Origin: Reticulitermes speratus
Lineage: Eukaryota; Arthropoda; Insecta; Blattodea; Rhinotermitidae
Direction: 5' to 3'
NCBI GenBank assembly: GCA_021186555.1
Contig: JAJKFL010000006.1
Coordinates: 35,833,478 to 35,897,477, forward strand
DNA: 64,000 nt
Part shown: positions 21,355-33,232 of the stretch, piece after piece
Layout of the letters: the number at the start of each line of letters is the position of its first letter
Numbering within the stretch: the stretch's first letter is position 1
Translations under genes and position numbers: made by a program
Notes under the pieces: generated by a model
Databases searched by the model: none
What the model saw: only the letters and a program-made list of their open reading frames with translations
Told to the model about the DNA's origin: nothing

Positions 21355-23960
21355 ACCGGGGTCGAAAAAGATTAGGCATTATTAATAGATAATTGTAGCA
21401 AAGTGTTTTACAGTGACAAGGGGGCGGTACCAGCGGTAGAGAATAGAATAATGGACAAAATGTATGTGGAAGTATTAGTGATATTAAGATAGAAGTGATC
21501 AGGGTCGGAGTGAAGGGAATGAAGAGTAACAAACCACTAAACGTTGATGAAATGCCAGCGGAAATGGGAAGAGCGCTCAGAATCAGAAATGGGGGAGGTG
21601 GGGGGGGGGGGGGGGGGGGGAAGAAACTTAAGTAAATATTCAAGGGAATAAAAAGGCGAAAATTTTCCCCAGATTATGAAAGACAGTTTTACTATGTACT
21701 ATCTGTAAAGGTAAGAGAAAAGAAAACGATCCGGGCAAATACAGAGACGTCACTCTATTAGTAACAACGTGTAGATATTTCTTCAATATTGCAGCAGATA
21801 GGATGGGGGAGTGGTTGTCAAATAACGAGATGTTAATCAGATACAAGTAGGGTGTGTAAAGAAAAATAACATTTGAGAATATTTACATAATTAAAGTAAA
21901 ATTATACACATAAATAAGGAATGAAGGGATTTATATATTTGTGATTTTTGGATCTGGAGAAGGTTTCCCATTCAGTAAACATGGAAGTATTATTTTATAA
22001 AATGCAAATAAAAGGTCCATGTGAACGTGTAGCGGAGTGTATGAACAGCATGTGTTAGGCATGAGAATTTTACGTGAAATAGAAAAGAGGGTGAAATGAC
22101 GAAGCCGAATTGGACTTAAGCATTACTGCAGTGTGGGAACGTATTTGTTCAGCAATTTTGTAGATGATATTTTATGCTCATTAAGAAGGACACAAACAAT
22201 CACCAGCAGTTTGCGAGCTAATTACACCCGTGCAGTTGTTCGTGTTTGACGTTGTAGTGGATTACTATAAAGTAAACGGCTTAAAAAGAGATAGAAGAAA
22301 TGTCAAATTTTGGCAGAACTGGAACTTCAATATAGTGTTGGTTTTCATGAAGTGGGGAACTTAATTAAAAGAAAGGATAGCACACTGTGGGGCAACATCT
22401 GCACATAATATATAAATTTGTATAATTTGGGGTAAAACAGGAGAATACATGGGGAACGAGAAAGCGAAAAGCTAGGATGAAACGAAAGGATATCACACTG
22501 TAGGAGCCATTGAAAGATGCGTAACGAGAACGCTACATATGAATATAGAGTGCTAGAAACTTTCTACGGCATGACACATGAATCAAGATTATCTGGAGAG
22601 ATATTAGGGATGGGACATATCGGACTGGGTACAGGAGAGACTTTGCAAGAAAATGTTAAGAATACTTCGACGTTCCACCATAGGGGGGGGGGGGGGCTGA
22701 GAGCGAGCTTGGAAAGAGAGGAAAGGGAAGATATTGAGTGCTACTGTAAAATACTTGGCTAGGATCAAGCACAGTGTTAAGCGGAAATAGTGAAAGAGTT
22801 TTACAAAATGCAGGTTCGTCAGGCATAAATGTTGAGAGAAGCAGGAGAACTAAGGGAGAAACTGACAAATTTGGACTGGGCAGCATACGGCAAATCTAGC
22901 AGCAGATGGAAGTAAAGATTATTTCTCGTATTACTAAAACTAGATACAACGACATTCGAAGACATAGGCGGTTAGCAAAAATGGGAAAAAGGAAGTCGCT
23001 ATACCTGTACAATGAAACAACAAAGGAAGAGAAGTAGATATGTAGTGCTGCACAATGAATAAAACAAGCAGTATAGCATGGCTCAGTTTGTGAAATTCGG
23101 TACTGATGGGCGCGTGGTGTGCGATGCGGAGGAAAACAAAACTCATCAATGTTGCAGTGCACAAGATCACAATGTTGGAGGGATGAGTTCCTGGCGAACA
23201 GTGAATGTACAGTATGTACATAGTAGCGAACGAGTTTGTAAGTACAGTCCTTGGATATTACTAAAAAGTGTATAACTAAGAAAAAAATGAAACAAAGAAT
23301 CATACCTACATACATAGAAAAACAAAGATAATGATATCTTGAACATATAGGGTTTAAGAACAGCATCTGACAGGTATTACATACGTAAATTAATATTAAT
23401 GTAAGTTAAGTATGTTGCAGAATATCTTGTATTAACAGGTACATCCCTGGGATGGTGTAATTTGAATTGACAATAAGTTATTTTGTATCAAATAAAATTA
23501 CGGTTGTCACGACCTCGATGATAAGTAGGGCGGACATGAAGAATTCATGGGGGAGGAGGAGCATGCCAAAAGGTTTCTGTTTGCTAAGATTTGAAGTAAG
23601 AAGGAAACGTTGTAGAGCAAGGCGTAGATGGGAAGATATTAAAATGGATCTTTGAAAACTTAATTTAGGAGTGTGGAATGGATTCTCCTGGCTGGGTTCA
23701 GGACAGATGGGGCGCTCGAACGAACAAGGTAACAAAAGATACGATTATATTAAATGTGGGGAATTCCTTCAACATCCTGTGTACCATTAACGTCTTAACA
23801 TCCTATGGGTTTATAAAGTGTGCAACAGGATGGGGATGTCATTATTATGCAGGATACATAGGACAGGATGTGCACAGCCTGGCGAGATATGTACCGCCGG
23901 GCTACAGTAATAACACATACGGAAAACTGTGTCTTGCAGTGCTACCAATTTTAAATTGAT
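21355..23960 (+). mobile_element. Degraded LINE (ORF2 relic), spacer 1
   Basis: The plus strand keeps scattered pieces of a LINE RT in shifting frames: 'VGVKGMKSNKPLNVDEMPAE' (21505-21560), 'ILQQIGWG' (21787), 'FIYL.FLDLEKVSHSVNMEV' (21930-21990), a 'FVDDIL' box near 22158, and a C-terminal tail 'ARRRWEDIKMDL' (23620-23655) followed by 'GFSWLGSGQMGR'. Many frameshifts and stops. G-runs at 21600-21620 and 22683-22696 lie inside. The matching relic in spacer 2 is at about 44500-47110. Confidence 0.6.
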
Positions 23961-24799
23961 TCACTGAACAACATTCCACCTAAGTATCACCCCACGCACA
24001 TTAACTTGAAAGTTACTAATTCGTACACCTATATTGTCAATCGTCTCCATCTGCGAAATGATTTTGCAGGTTTACAAGTGCTAATGCTAAGGCGTTATTC
24101 TGCGTAACACATTTTCGAGCAATCCGAATTACGTGTAATATTTTATAGAAACATAATAATTTTATGCCCGTAAGTTTTTGTCGATCTCTTCTATGTCTCT
24201 TCTTATTATTGATTTTAGAATTATAAAATCAAACTTCTTGTTTGAAATATTAGAGGGAATTCAAAGTAAATGGTTGAAGACACAGGGAAGAAGAAAGGAA
24301 GCGTAAGTACCCTAAACAAACTGCAATGAAGCAACAATTCTTATATCAAGCAGACATTTAAAAACTACAGGGCGGGAAACATTATAGGATTTTTAATATT
24401 CCTGCAAAGTCATGCGCTCTTTCGATGTATCTAACGAGCGTGAATTGTAGTCTTGTTTACGATAGTTTCGGACAAGTAAGAGTACCCATATTTCAAAGAT
24501 AACGACAGTCCAAGAAAACGAAGATGTGCAAACGTGAAAAGTTTGCCAATTCTACGCATGCGTAAATCAATAAGCGCAAGACCTCAATTTAAAGTTGGCG
24601 GAAACTTGAAACCAGCAATGTGTTGACTTGTGAAGCAAACTTATCAAAATTATTGACAAATAATATTTTGTTCATTTGGCTGCCTCATAAAGTGAGGCGA
24701 CAAGCGAAGCAACAATGATAAACATCACAGCTGCAAACTGTAAACGGTGTAGCATTTGAAGTAGAGTCATGTTATACCAGGAGCAAGGCGCACTTTCCC

Positions 24800-25865
24800 T
24801 TTAAAAATTTAAAACAAATTTAGGTCATGGAAACTATCTTGCTAGTTAGAACGTCTAAATTCGGATCGGTAACACGAAACTTAGGAACAGGAAAAACGCC
24901 AAGATATGTCGTACCATAATGTCTTAAACATAATATGGTATGATAAATTTGAAGAGGGGATGATATAGGGTTTATTCGTCAGAATGAGTGGCGTAGTGGG
25001 GGTGGCTAGCAGTAAGAGGAGGGTACGCTTGCGCGGTGAACACTGAAATTGAGTCCGCGGCGTTTGGACAGTGTAATTTACATTGCCGAAGAGATAGGAC
25101 GTTAAATTGTTGTCAATGTGTAAAATGACGATCACAATATTATTGAAACAATACGAAAAATTTCAGTTGTAAAGTTAAGCCTAAAGTGTGCGAGTTAAGA
25201 CAATTTACACAATCCGAACAATTGCAAAGATTATATAAAAAAATTTAAGACGTAATTTCAAGGAGAAATAATTTCTAAGGAATTCTAAAAGCCAAATTAA
25301 TAACTTATGCTGAAGATTAGATTCAATACGAGGTTGAAGACACAGGCGAGTCAACGCCAGCGCGTACCTAATCGAGCGCAGCGCTGAAATTGATAAGTTG
25401 ACTTAAAGAATGTGGATAACTTTGAATACATAAATAATTAGAATAAAGGCAATTTATTGCGCAGTTCGTCTGAAGAGTTTTGTACAGAGATTCGGGACAT
25501 TACGTCCCATTTCAAGAATCAGGCGTTTGTCAAGAAGGTTGGTTCGGATATCGTGTATAATTTGCGCTTATGGTTTATGAAGATTTGAACCAGTAGTTTA
25601 AAACATTTCCCTTGAAAGGAAACTTAAAACCATGTTGTGAAACTCGATGTAAATATCCATTCATTATCCTACTTCTCATATCAATTGGCTTGTACAAAGT
25701 GGTAGTATATCAAGTAAACCACCAAACATTATCATCATTAACTTCCTCTATCAGCCCAAGTCGGATCCGTTACAACGATTGCGGTTGACTTTCCCTTACA
25801 CAAGTACACGAATTTTTTAATTTCAGAAATCATCTAGATTCCGCTAAAAATATAGACAAACATAG
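24800..25865. other. ~1-kb block present only in spacer 1
   Basis: Flanks align with spacer 2 around 47965-48090, but this block does not. No domain, tRNA-like head or terminal repeat is recognised. It is either an unclassified insertion in spacer 1 or a deletion from spacer 2. Confidence 0.45.
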
Positions 25866-26420
25866 ATACACGAAAACAATTGCAAAAAATTTCACTGCTG
25901 AATGCTTGAGATCTCGAATTGAAATAAATTAATACTTATATTTACATACAACCTACAGTTACATGTGCTCTCAGGAATAAAATAATACACAGATTATAAA
26001 AACTGTATGTTTAATAAGTTTTAAAAAACAGATAAAGGATATTGAATATAGTGATTACAATATGGATTCACTTCACGTAAGAGGATTTCATAAAACGAGT
26101 ATCATTTTTCAGTATTTTTTAAACCTATCATAGTCTCCCTACCGGAATATGCTATGCACAATCATCACAGTACAAACTAAGCCCAGAAAGCCGTAAGTTA
26201 AATTAATAACCTTCAAAGCTACAAATAAATAAAACTTTCAAATTTTAGGCCTTGGTTAGTTCTCGCGCCTACCCATTAGAAATGCATTCTGTTATCAAAA
26301 ATAATACAAGACTAGACAGAATATTTCTTACTTCTAATTGTTCTGTAAAACGAAGAAATGAGATCATCTTAGATTTCCTCATTAACTTTGCGCTAGAAAA
26401 TTAATCAATAATTTCTGTGG

Positions 26421-26668
26421 GCCGATCCCAGTGGCGTGGTCTAAGGCTGGTCTGCGGCGCTCGTTTAATAGGATCGTGGTTCGAATCCACCGAGAACATG
26501 GATGTCTGTCTCTTGTCAGTGTTGTGTGTTGTCGGGTAGAGGTCTCTGCGCGAGACTGGTCCCTCTCCAGAGGAGTCCTACCGAGTGGGCGTGTCTAAAG
26601 TGTGATCGTAAAGCGTCGAAAATGACGAGGCTAGGCCCACTAAGGCTGTCAAGCATACAAAAAAAATG
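26421..26668 (+). mobile_element. Family D SINE unique to spacer 1, with 8-bp target duplication
   Basis: Starts GCCGATCCCAGTGGCGTGGT, B box 'GTTCGAATCC', ends in an A run. TTCTGTGG occurs exactly at 26413-26420 and 26669-26676. Spacer 2 at about 48630-48640 has the empty site (AATTGTCTGTGGATACC), so this inserted after, or segregated from, the duplication. Confidence 0.8.
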
Positions 26669-27149
26669 TTCTGTGGTACAAATACTTCGAACTTATATGA
26701 CACATTATAGTATGCTAAAGTTATGACATGCTGGCAGAATTGGCAAATAACTGATGGACATATGAAGAGTATGTCGTTAGAGGATCGCTGAAAACGAAAG
26801 AAAAGTAGTGAATAGACAGTAGCGGAAGACGTCAGTCTGCGACTCTCAATCTCGACAGATAACAAGTTGAAGTAGTGTCAGTCTTTACTACCCGACCTGC
26901 TATCAGACGAGCACAATGACGAGACAGAGAAGTACGGTGCTGAATTAGAGCGGCAAAAGCGCCTTTCTATTTACTTCCTCTGCTTCAAACACAAGACGTC
27001 ACGCGTGGGGGCAGAATAATTGGATCAATGAAATCTAATGGTGTTTGTGAAATAGGGTCAAATGAAGTACTGTACAAATATAAAAACACTGGAAACGTAG
27101 AAGTTTGTGAAAAGTTTAAAGTATATATAATTTAAAAGTGTAAAGAAGC

Positions 27150-27400
27150 AGGGCAAATATTAAGGTCTTCGGAAAGAGAATCGCAAATTGTGGTTTTTTT
27201 AAGCAAGTTTAGTGAAAAGGACAGCCGGAAGCCGCTTGATAAATGGGAAGACGAAGTGCGGAAGGATGACCCAAAACGTCTCAATACGAAAAACAGAAGC
27301 ACTGCGCCAGACATAGACGTGATCGGAGGAGGAATTCGTGGAGGCCGTGGGCAGCAAACGGACCGAAAAGCCATAGCAAGAAGAAGAAACTGAAAATGAA
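27150..27400 (+). mobile_element. LINE 3' tail relic, spacer 1
   Basis: The plus strand encodes 'DSRKPLDKWEDEVRKDDPKR' then 'LNTKNRSTAPD', resembling the C-terminal 'RP..RWEDDV..D' tail of RTE-like LINEs. It ends in AGAAGAAGAAA. The second copy is at about 49115-49385. No upstream ORF2 is preserved here. Confidence 0.5.
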
Positions 27401-28283
27401 ATATTGCGGTTGGAACAGAGTGATTGGCTTTGTGTACAATTTCGACTTCATCTTGTGCTGAAAGAGAAGAAAACTTTATGCAACTCGACTAAACAAGGGG
27501 ATTTTCCTACAGGTTTTAACGCCTCCAGCTCACACTCGTTTTAAAGTCGGTTGCGTCAGGCCGTCCGCATTCCGCTCGTTGTTGGTGGCTGCCGAGTTAG
27601 GCAAATGGTATGAAATAAATTTCAAAAACCTGGTCCGTCACATTACAAACCGTTTACCTCTTGACATTCGTAATGACTTTCCAATCTCTACAAAACATTG
27701 TAACAGAACATTTTCCATTTTATTTCTTATTTCATCTCATAAGACTAAAACGAAAGAGCTTGTGACAGAAACACAAAATGAAACAGAATATGAATATTTC
27801 CAAACAACATATTTCAAATACAGAAATATAAATTAATTATTTCAATATGTATTATGTTTAATAGTCCTAAAATTTTCATGCGCAATTACTACAAAATAAA
27901 TACTTTCAATCATTTTGAAAACTCCCATAATATTGTTGTAAATCAATATACGGCCTACTTAGGGATGTAAGTTAGTTTGCTTCAGTTTTAGAAGCACGCT
28001 CTCACTTTTACGCATGACCAGTCTATAAGACAGAGTTTCCCCCAGTTCCACCACGCAACAGGAAAGAAACCATAAAGCCTTCAGTTTAATCAATACTTTC
28101 AAACAGACAAGGCGAACGGTCTTACGTTGGTACACCACTATATAACCCCTGGTTTGACCGATACTCTCACAGTCTTCACCACCTGAGTGATATACACTTT
28201 TGCAATCGCGTAGAAGAATCAGTGCGTCCGACAAATATACTTAATAATCGTACTTCCTAACATTAAGAGAAAGAGTGTTACAT
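27401..28283. promoter_or_regulatory. 5' flank of receptor copy 2 (promoter not resolved)
   Basis: This region precedes exon 1 of the pseudogene copy and aligns with 49386-50272 upstream of the intact copy. Open frames on either strand (27579-27836 plus, 27959-28234 minus) have partly decayed partners in the other copy and match no family I know. No convincing TATA or initiator element was found. Confidence 0.3.
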
Positions 28284-28566
28284 ATGGAGTACAACAACAA
28301 GAAAAGAAACACACAAGTCTCGTTTACAACAACCGCTTTACAACAACTCTCTCTTTTCTGCGACTGGCAGGGATTCCACTTAATATTACATCACAATCAA
28401 AAGTTTACACCTTATATTATACAGTCAGTGCCGTGTGTTATTGCAGTACTTATATGTGTGCTTTAATAGACACATATGTTCATAGGTACGATTTGATGCA
28501 AGCTATGAAGAAAACCCGCGCAGTTATTTCTATGTTTTTCTGTGCATGGATGCATCTCAGTCTCAG
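28284..28566 (+). pseudogene. Copy 2 exon 1 with 13-bp deletion
   Basis: ATG at 28284 then 'MEYNNKKRNT' as in copy 3. After 'QVS' the sequence lacks 13 bp (11 bases lie between GTC and AACCGC where copy 3 has 24), so the frame shifts. The original frame is still readable downstream ('YVHRYDLMQAMKKTRAVISM'). 283 nt versus 296 in copy 3. Confidence 0.85.
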
Positions 28567-28654
28567 GTATGCCACATCAGAATTAGCACATCTAAAGAAA
28601 CTTAGAATTTACTAGTATTGCAGTGGATTCAGTCACATACAACAATTAATTTAC

Positions 28655-28850
28655 TCATTATCAACTCAAATATATGTTTCGAACCAACGGGTCATCATCA
28701 GGTATGCAAGAATTGAAGATAAATACAAAGTTTAGAATCTTCCATACTTGCCAACATGATGATGGCACGTTGGGCCGAAATATGTTGTTGAGTTGATACC
28801 GAATAAATAAATTGTTGTGTTTGACTCAGTCTACTGTATTTTCTTTTTAT
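28655..28850. mobile_element. Penelope-like terminal relic in intron 1, copy 2
   Basis: Two oppositely oriented signatures face each other: 'TATGTTTCGAACCAACGGGT' with CATCATCAGG (28670-28702), and 'ATGATGATGGCACG' with 'GGGCCGAAATATG' (28756-28785). The spacing resembles an inverted pLTR pair. Orthologous to 50645-50840. Confidence 0.4.
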
Positions 28851-29541
28851 TTGAGACACAATTGGGAAAAATCGTCTTAAAATTAGAATTTACTGTAATG
28901 CTTCGAAAACTAATCAGATATCTAGCACGACTGCAGATAATTTGATAGGATATTGCTGCGGTGTTTTTCAGTATATCAGGAAATTGAAACGAACAGTGTA
29001 CACTATATTCCATGTTGTGACTTGGAGTATTCTAATTCTATTTTTTGTGACCCCTGACAACGTCCACTTAGGCAGACATGTTTTGGCTCGATTGTAAATA
29101 CAGCCTAACTTGTTGGTTTGATTCTCCTGACAAAAGAAGACCTCCTAACTGGTACAGAATCCAAAAAAGAAATTACAATACTGCGCACAGTGTAAGACAC
29201 GATGAAAGAAATTTGAATTTTATCTAATTAGAAATATGAAATTCAATTACTCATAAATTAAGAGAAATAAAATTCTTTTAAACACGTGAAAATTCCGACA
29301 AGAACCAAGTAGCTAATTAGTTCTCTGTTAGAAATCTCCTGATTCTTAAAATGTAATGTCATCAAGGATGTGTGGAAAGATACTAGTACTGCGTTGGATA
29401 GGGTAAAGCAATATGGCTGAAGAAAGTAACCGCATTCAACCAGATGGCAGGCAGTACAGTTTACATGTCACTACAAAACGACTCTCTCAAGTAAAAATTA
29501 AGCTCAAAGCTTTTAATAATAAATATCCATTTCCTTTACAG

Positions 29542-29818
29542 TTACCATGAACGTGGCATTGAACATTTGTTCAGTCTGACGGATTCCTTCACATGGGAAG
29601 AACTGCCGACCAGAGATCCTGACACCGGACATTTAACAAAGGCTGGGCACATCCCGATCATCCAAAGTTTTACCAAATACTCTGCTGGGCTCTTAACTTC
29701 ATTCCAATTTATCCAGTCAACAGTTCGCATGGTGTCCAACCACGAACTGATGCTCACTTCGTGGTTTCCTTTCAACTTATCGGCGACCCCAGTATAGGTG
29801 TTCGCGAATTTAACACAG
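29542..29818 (+). pseudogene. Copy 2 exon 2 with premature TAG
   Basis: Encodes 'YHERGIEHLFSLTDSFTWEE' to 'SWFPFNLSATPV*VFANLTQ'. The stop TAG at 29795-29797 stands where copy 3 has TAC (Tyr) in the conserved second extracellular loop. Splice sites intact, length identical (277 nt). Confidence 0.9.
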
Positions 29819-30177
29819 GTACACTCTACTGTATAAATACAATATACGAAGCGACGTAAAATTAAACATTTTTAATATATATGTATTTATATATTCCTAC
29901 CCTTAACCATATATTATGCATATTTATTCTAAGTAATCTGTGAAAGTTGCGATGTTTGAAGTAACAAGTTTTAAATTCAAAGCTCGATTTCTTACAGTCC
30001 AGAGGACTTAGTACATCAAACTGACCATCACAATGTTTCGGGTGCCGTTCTGAGTAACGTCAAAAGCTTTTCTTTCTTAAAGTATTTGACAGTTCTTTGT
30101 GATAAGCGCGCAATTTACAGTTCCACAACCTTCTCCAAAAATGTATAATTGTTCGTTGGTTTGTGAAGGCGTAAAAA

Positions 30178-30440
30178 TGACACCGCCTCCATCATCATCG
30201 TAATCGTCATCATCAGCACCACCATCGACGATGATGGAGGCGTCAGTTTCATCTCAAACGTCGCGGTATTTATACAAGGGCACACATTGTGAAACGTATG
30301 AAATCAGTTACGCTGATTGTCTCGTTCGTGACAAAATAATTTGTCGCAAAAATATGACGAGAGAGAGATTCCCATATCAAAAGTGCACAGTGTTAACAGG
30401 GCAATATATTAAAATGACAGACTTCAAGTTCTTGAAAATT
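30178..30440. repeat. Block with 13-bp inverted repeat, absent from copy 3
   Basis: CGCCTCCATCATC (30184-30196) and GATGATGGAGGCG (30230-30242) form a hairpin around CAT/CGT-rich sequence. The equivalent position in copy 3 (about 53065) lacks the whole 30178-30590 stretch. Copy 1 shares only its right part. No protein recognised. Confidence 0.5.
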
Positions 30441-30714
30441 CAAAATATTAATTGAAGTTTTCAGTTGAAGATCTTCCTTCCTATTTAACTATTTATTCAT
30501 TTATTGATTTATTTCAAAAGGAACTGAATCAATTGTAAATGTAAGATATTCCCCAGTGTTATGCTGGACAAGTTCATTGCCCTACGTAAGACTTGTATTT
30601 AAGTTTAGAATAAAAAATTTAGTTAACATAATGTTGATACACGAATCTCTACAAATTGTAACTAAAACAGGCAACGTCACTTATCTAATTAATACCGTGA
30701 AATTCCAGAACAAT

Positions 30715-30800
30715 TATAATTTTATTTCATGTATTTTAACGGCCTGAAAATGATCACATTGTGGTCGAAACATGTAGTCTTGTAACTCGTCTGATAACAT
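30715..30800. mobile_element. Penelope-like signature in intron 2, copy 2
   Basis: Reads 'GGCCTGAAAATGATCACATT' then 'GTGGTCGAAACATG', the CCTGAAnATG...CGAAAC pattern of Penelope-like ends. The orthologous piece in copy 3 is at 53230-53315. Missing from copy 1, where retroelements replace it. Confidence 0.4.
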
Positions 30801-31049
30801 GAAATAAATAGTTATCTTGAAGGTGGTTGGTAAATCCCTTGCAAGGTCTTTTATCCTGAAAAATTTATGTTGTGCTGCATTAAAATTGTTTCGAACTTGC
30901 ATTTTAAACACAACGGGGTTTCCCGTGTAAAATAAAAAGGCTTTCGTAATAAATCGCTTCAGTTCAGAAAATCAACAATAAATTTTCTCACACTAAAACT
31001 TCAAAGTAATTCCATAAATAAATGTAACGTGAACTTTCGTCTCACGCAG

Positions 31050-31304
31050 GCCATTGCATTCCTATTCGCAGTATTCAAAGCTTCCGGTTTCCCAAGCCTA
31101 GTGTGTGTAGCCTGCAGTCAGCTGGAGAAACTCACTGCAGCCCTGTTAGATATCAGACAGACACATATCACAAACGACCAGGACGCCGGAGACGAGACTG
31201 AGCATTTGGATTCAAACAGACAAACTCTCATTTTCGACGAAGAGTTCCATCATATGCGAAAACAACTAAACCAGTGCGTACGTCCACCACCAGGACATAA
31301 AACG
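31050..31304 (+). pseudogene. Copy 2 exon 3 with 12-bp loss and +1 insertion
   Basis: 255 nt versus 266 in copies 1 and 3. 'FPSLVCVAC' lacks the YASL found between PS(L/M) and VCVAC elsewhere. CGTCCACCACC has one C more than CGTCACCACC, shifting the frame just before the splice donor. Confidence 0.85.
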
Positions 31305-31399
31305 GTACAATCACATTTAAAATTACATTCAATCTGAATTGCTCTCATTTTTCAGGAAGAGAGAAATATCATTTTATATTATAACCTTGTATTTTTCAT

Positions 31400-31499
31400 G
31401 TACATGGCAGTGTTGGAAGATACAATGAATCTTGCATTGTGTGGACTATTCCTGATTTTCTTATCTGCGATGTGTTTGGACGCTTTGTCGATTGTAAAG
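31400..31499 (+). pseudogene. Copy 2 exon 4 with destroyed splice acceptor
   Basis: Coding sequence '[20 protein letters not shown]' remains open, but the upstream acceptor reads TTTTTCAT|G instead of TTTTTCAG|G. The canonical AG is therefore gone. Confidence 0.85.
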
Positions 31500-31650
31500 G
31501 TAAATATTTCATTCTAATTAACAACCTATGTAAGGACGTTTATTTTCATGTCATGTGTCATCTAAAGATACGTTAAGTAGTGAATACAGTCTTCATATAA
31601 TATGAATGAAGGTTTATATGTTTAATACCGTGCAATTTTAGTTGATCACA

Positions 31651-31765
31651 ATCAGTTTAAACAAAAATGCACACTTTTTATTTATTATACAATATAATAC
31701 AATAAAATAACAATAAATTGTATTGTATAATAAACAAGAAGTGTGCATTTGTTGGTTAAAGTGAT
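31651..31765. repeat. Foldback (~115 bp, ~44-bp arms) in intron 4, copy 2
   Basis: The left arm runs ATCAGTTTAAACAAAAATGC into TTTATTTATTATACAAT. The right arm is its near-complement ending GTGTGCATTTGTTGGTTAAA. It is the same element as at 8322-8460. Copy 3 keeps only the left arm (54151-54195) and then joins directly to the SINE. Confidence 0.6.
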
Positions 31766-31904
31766 GTGTGATAATGAAGGTATTCGTGTTCTAATTTCAT
31801 ATCACATTCCTCTTTAGTCTGGAGAAATTGAGAAAAATTTCAATAAAACTCAGTCACGTATTTGCATTCGGAACTAAGCGAATATGAACTAAGACTTTAG
31901 GTAA

Positions 31905-32200
31905 TGGGCCGTGCCATGGCTCAGGCGGTTAGTTGCCGGTCTCCCACCGCGGAGGTCCGCGTTCGATCCCGAGTCGGTCCATGTGAGTTTTGTGGTGGAC
32001 AAAGTGGCACTGGGACAGGTTTTTCTCCGAGTACTTTGGGTTTCCCTTGTCAATTTAATTCCACCGGTGCTCCGTTACGTGGAAAAATGAAAATAATCTG
32101 ATTATCTTTCTCTTCTTCTTCATCACAAGTGTTGCACAGTAAGCCCTAAGGCTGCGGTGCGTCCGTAGCTTCTGCTGCGTGGCCCTTCTCCACCAAAAAG
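31905..32200 (+). mobile_element. tRNA-derived SINE (family A), copy 2 intron 4
   Basis: Orthologous to 8603-8897. It has 'TGGCTCAGGCGGTTAG' and 'GTTCGATCCCGAG' boxes. An open frame over the head is a by-product. Confidence 0.8.
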
Positions 32201-32640
32201 AAGTCGTTAACTTGTAGAATTTAACTTCCGCTTTTCTCAAGGTAAATTAGAAATATTTTATCAGTGTCAGCTGGTAACAATGGGCATTGTCCATTTTACA
32301 GTTAACTCTCAGAAATTGTTATATACAGCAATTTTTCGATTGTATTTTCTCAGGAACGAAAGAGATAACTCTCCCCTTCGTTCTCTCAGATGCTGCATAC
32401 AGGATTTGCATTCAACGCTTCGTTCCAGAACATTTTTTTACATCACCTTCTTTTCTTAATGCAGTTATTGCACATGGCACTCTAACTCTGATTGCTTCTT
32501 TAATAATAATATGTGAAAATTTGTCTGTAGAGCTAAGTTATGTGCGTAAGATAAGCGTGTTAATAGAAAGAAGAAGCACAAAAATTATGTTACTTAACAT
32601 TTATGACAGTGTAATCGAATTAAATTTTTACATTTTTCAG

Positions 32641-32745
32641 AATCTGAGTGATATTGCAGACGCATTGCAGGGTATGGTTTTCTATATTATCCTGGCGGGC
32701 TCTTTGTATGTATATTCGTGGCTTGGAGACGAGCTTTCAAATCAT
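32641..32745 (+). pseudogene. Copy 2 exon 5 (open)
   Basis: Encodes '[20 protein letters not shown]' then 'SLYVYSWLGDELSNH' with normal splice sites. Intact in itself, but downstream of the disabling lesions. Confidence 0.8.
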
Positions 32746-33076
32746 GTAAGTAAATCTGACCAGCTAAAATTCAGGTTTATACTTCATGTTGTCAGTACTC
32801 CATCAAAAATATACATCTCCTCTAAAATTGACTGGTGACGTAAGAAAATTCCTATGCTTTGTCGTCGTTTATTGAATGTTTACCTTTGATCTTTCCCACC
32901 TTAACGAATGCTGTAATTGCTATACGACTGTGTAGACAATTTATGTCAGCCGTTTCTTAATTTAATGATATCCGGTTAGTGCTTGATTGCAAAAGGCATA
33001 GTATTTACGTGCGTCAGCAACTTTTCTATTCCACTTGCCCTGAATATATTAGCCATATATTACTTGACTATTTCAG

Positions 33077-33232
33077 GCAGAGAAGGTGAGTGACGCTGCA
33101 TGGGGATGCGACTGGGTTGGAACACCTGTCCCACTTCAGCGCTCTCTGATCTTCATTATAGCTTCAGCCAACAAGGAGTTCAGATTGACAGCTGGGAAAT
33201 TCGTTCCAGTGTGCAACAAGACCATGATGAAT
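33077..33232 (+). pseudogene. Copy 2 exon 6 (open)
   Basis: 156 nt, '[20 protein letters not shown]' to 'CNKTMMN', normal ATTTCAG acceptor and GTAAGG donor. Differs from copy 1 by a few codons (IIASANKEF versus IIATAKKEF). Confidence 0.8.

Larger units (their letters stand above)
16731..28283. other. Spacer 1 between receptor copies 1 and 2
   Basis: No host gene is supported over 11.5 kb. Contents in order: CT/AT microsatellite (about 16805-16850), family D SINE (18567-18815), Penelope-like signature near 19430-19465, degraded LINE (21355-23960), a ~1-kb block (about 24800-25860) absent from spacer 2, a second family D SINE (26421-26668), a LINE 3' tail (27150-27400), and an upstream flank of copy 2. 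It aligns with 39577-50272. Confidence 0.6.

Noticed and set aside
27959..28234. Minus-strand 91-aa ORF with partner at 50026-50223
   Set aside because: The partner is frame-broken after 65 aa and no family resemblance is seen; more likely conserved flanking DNA.
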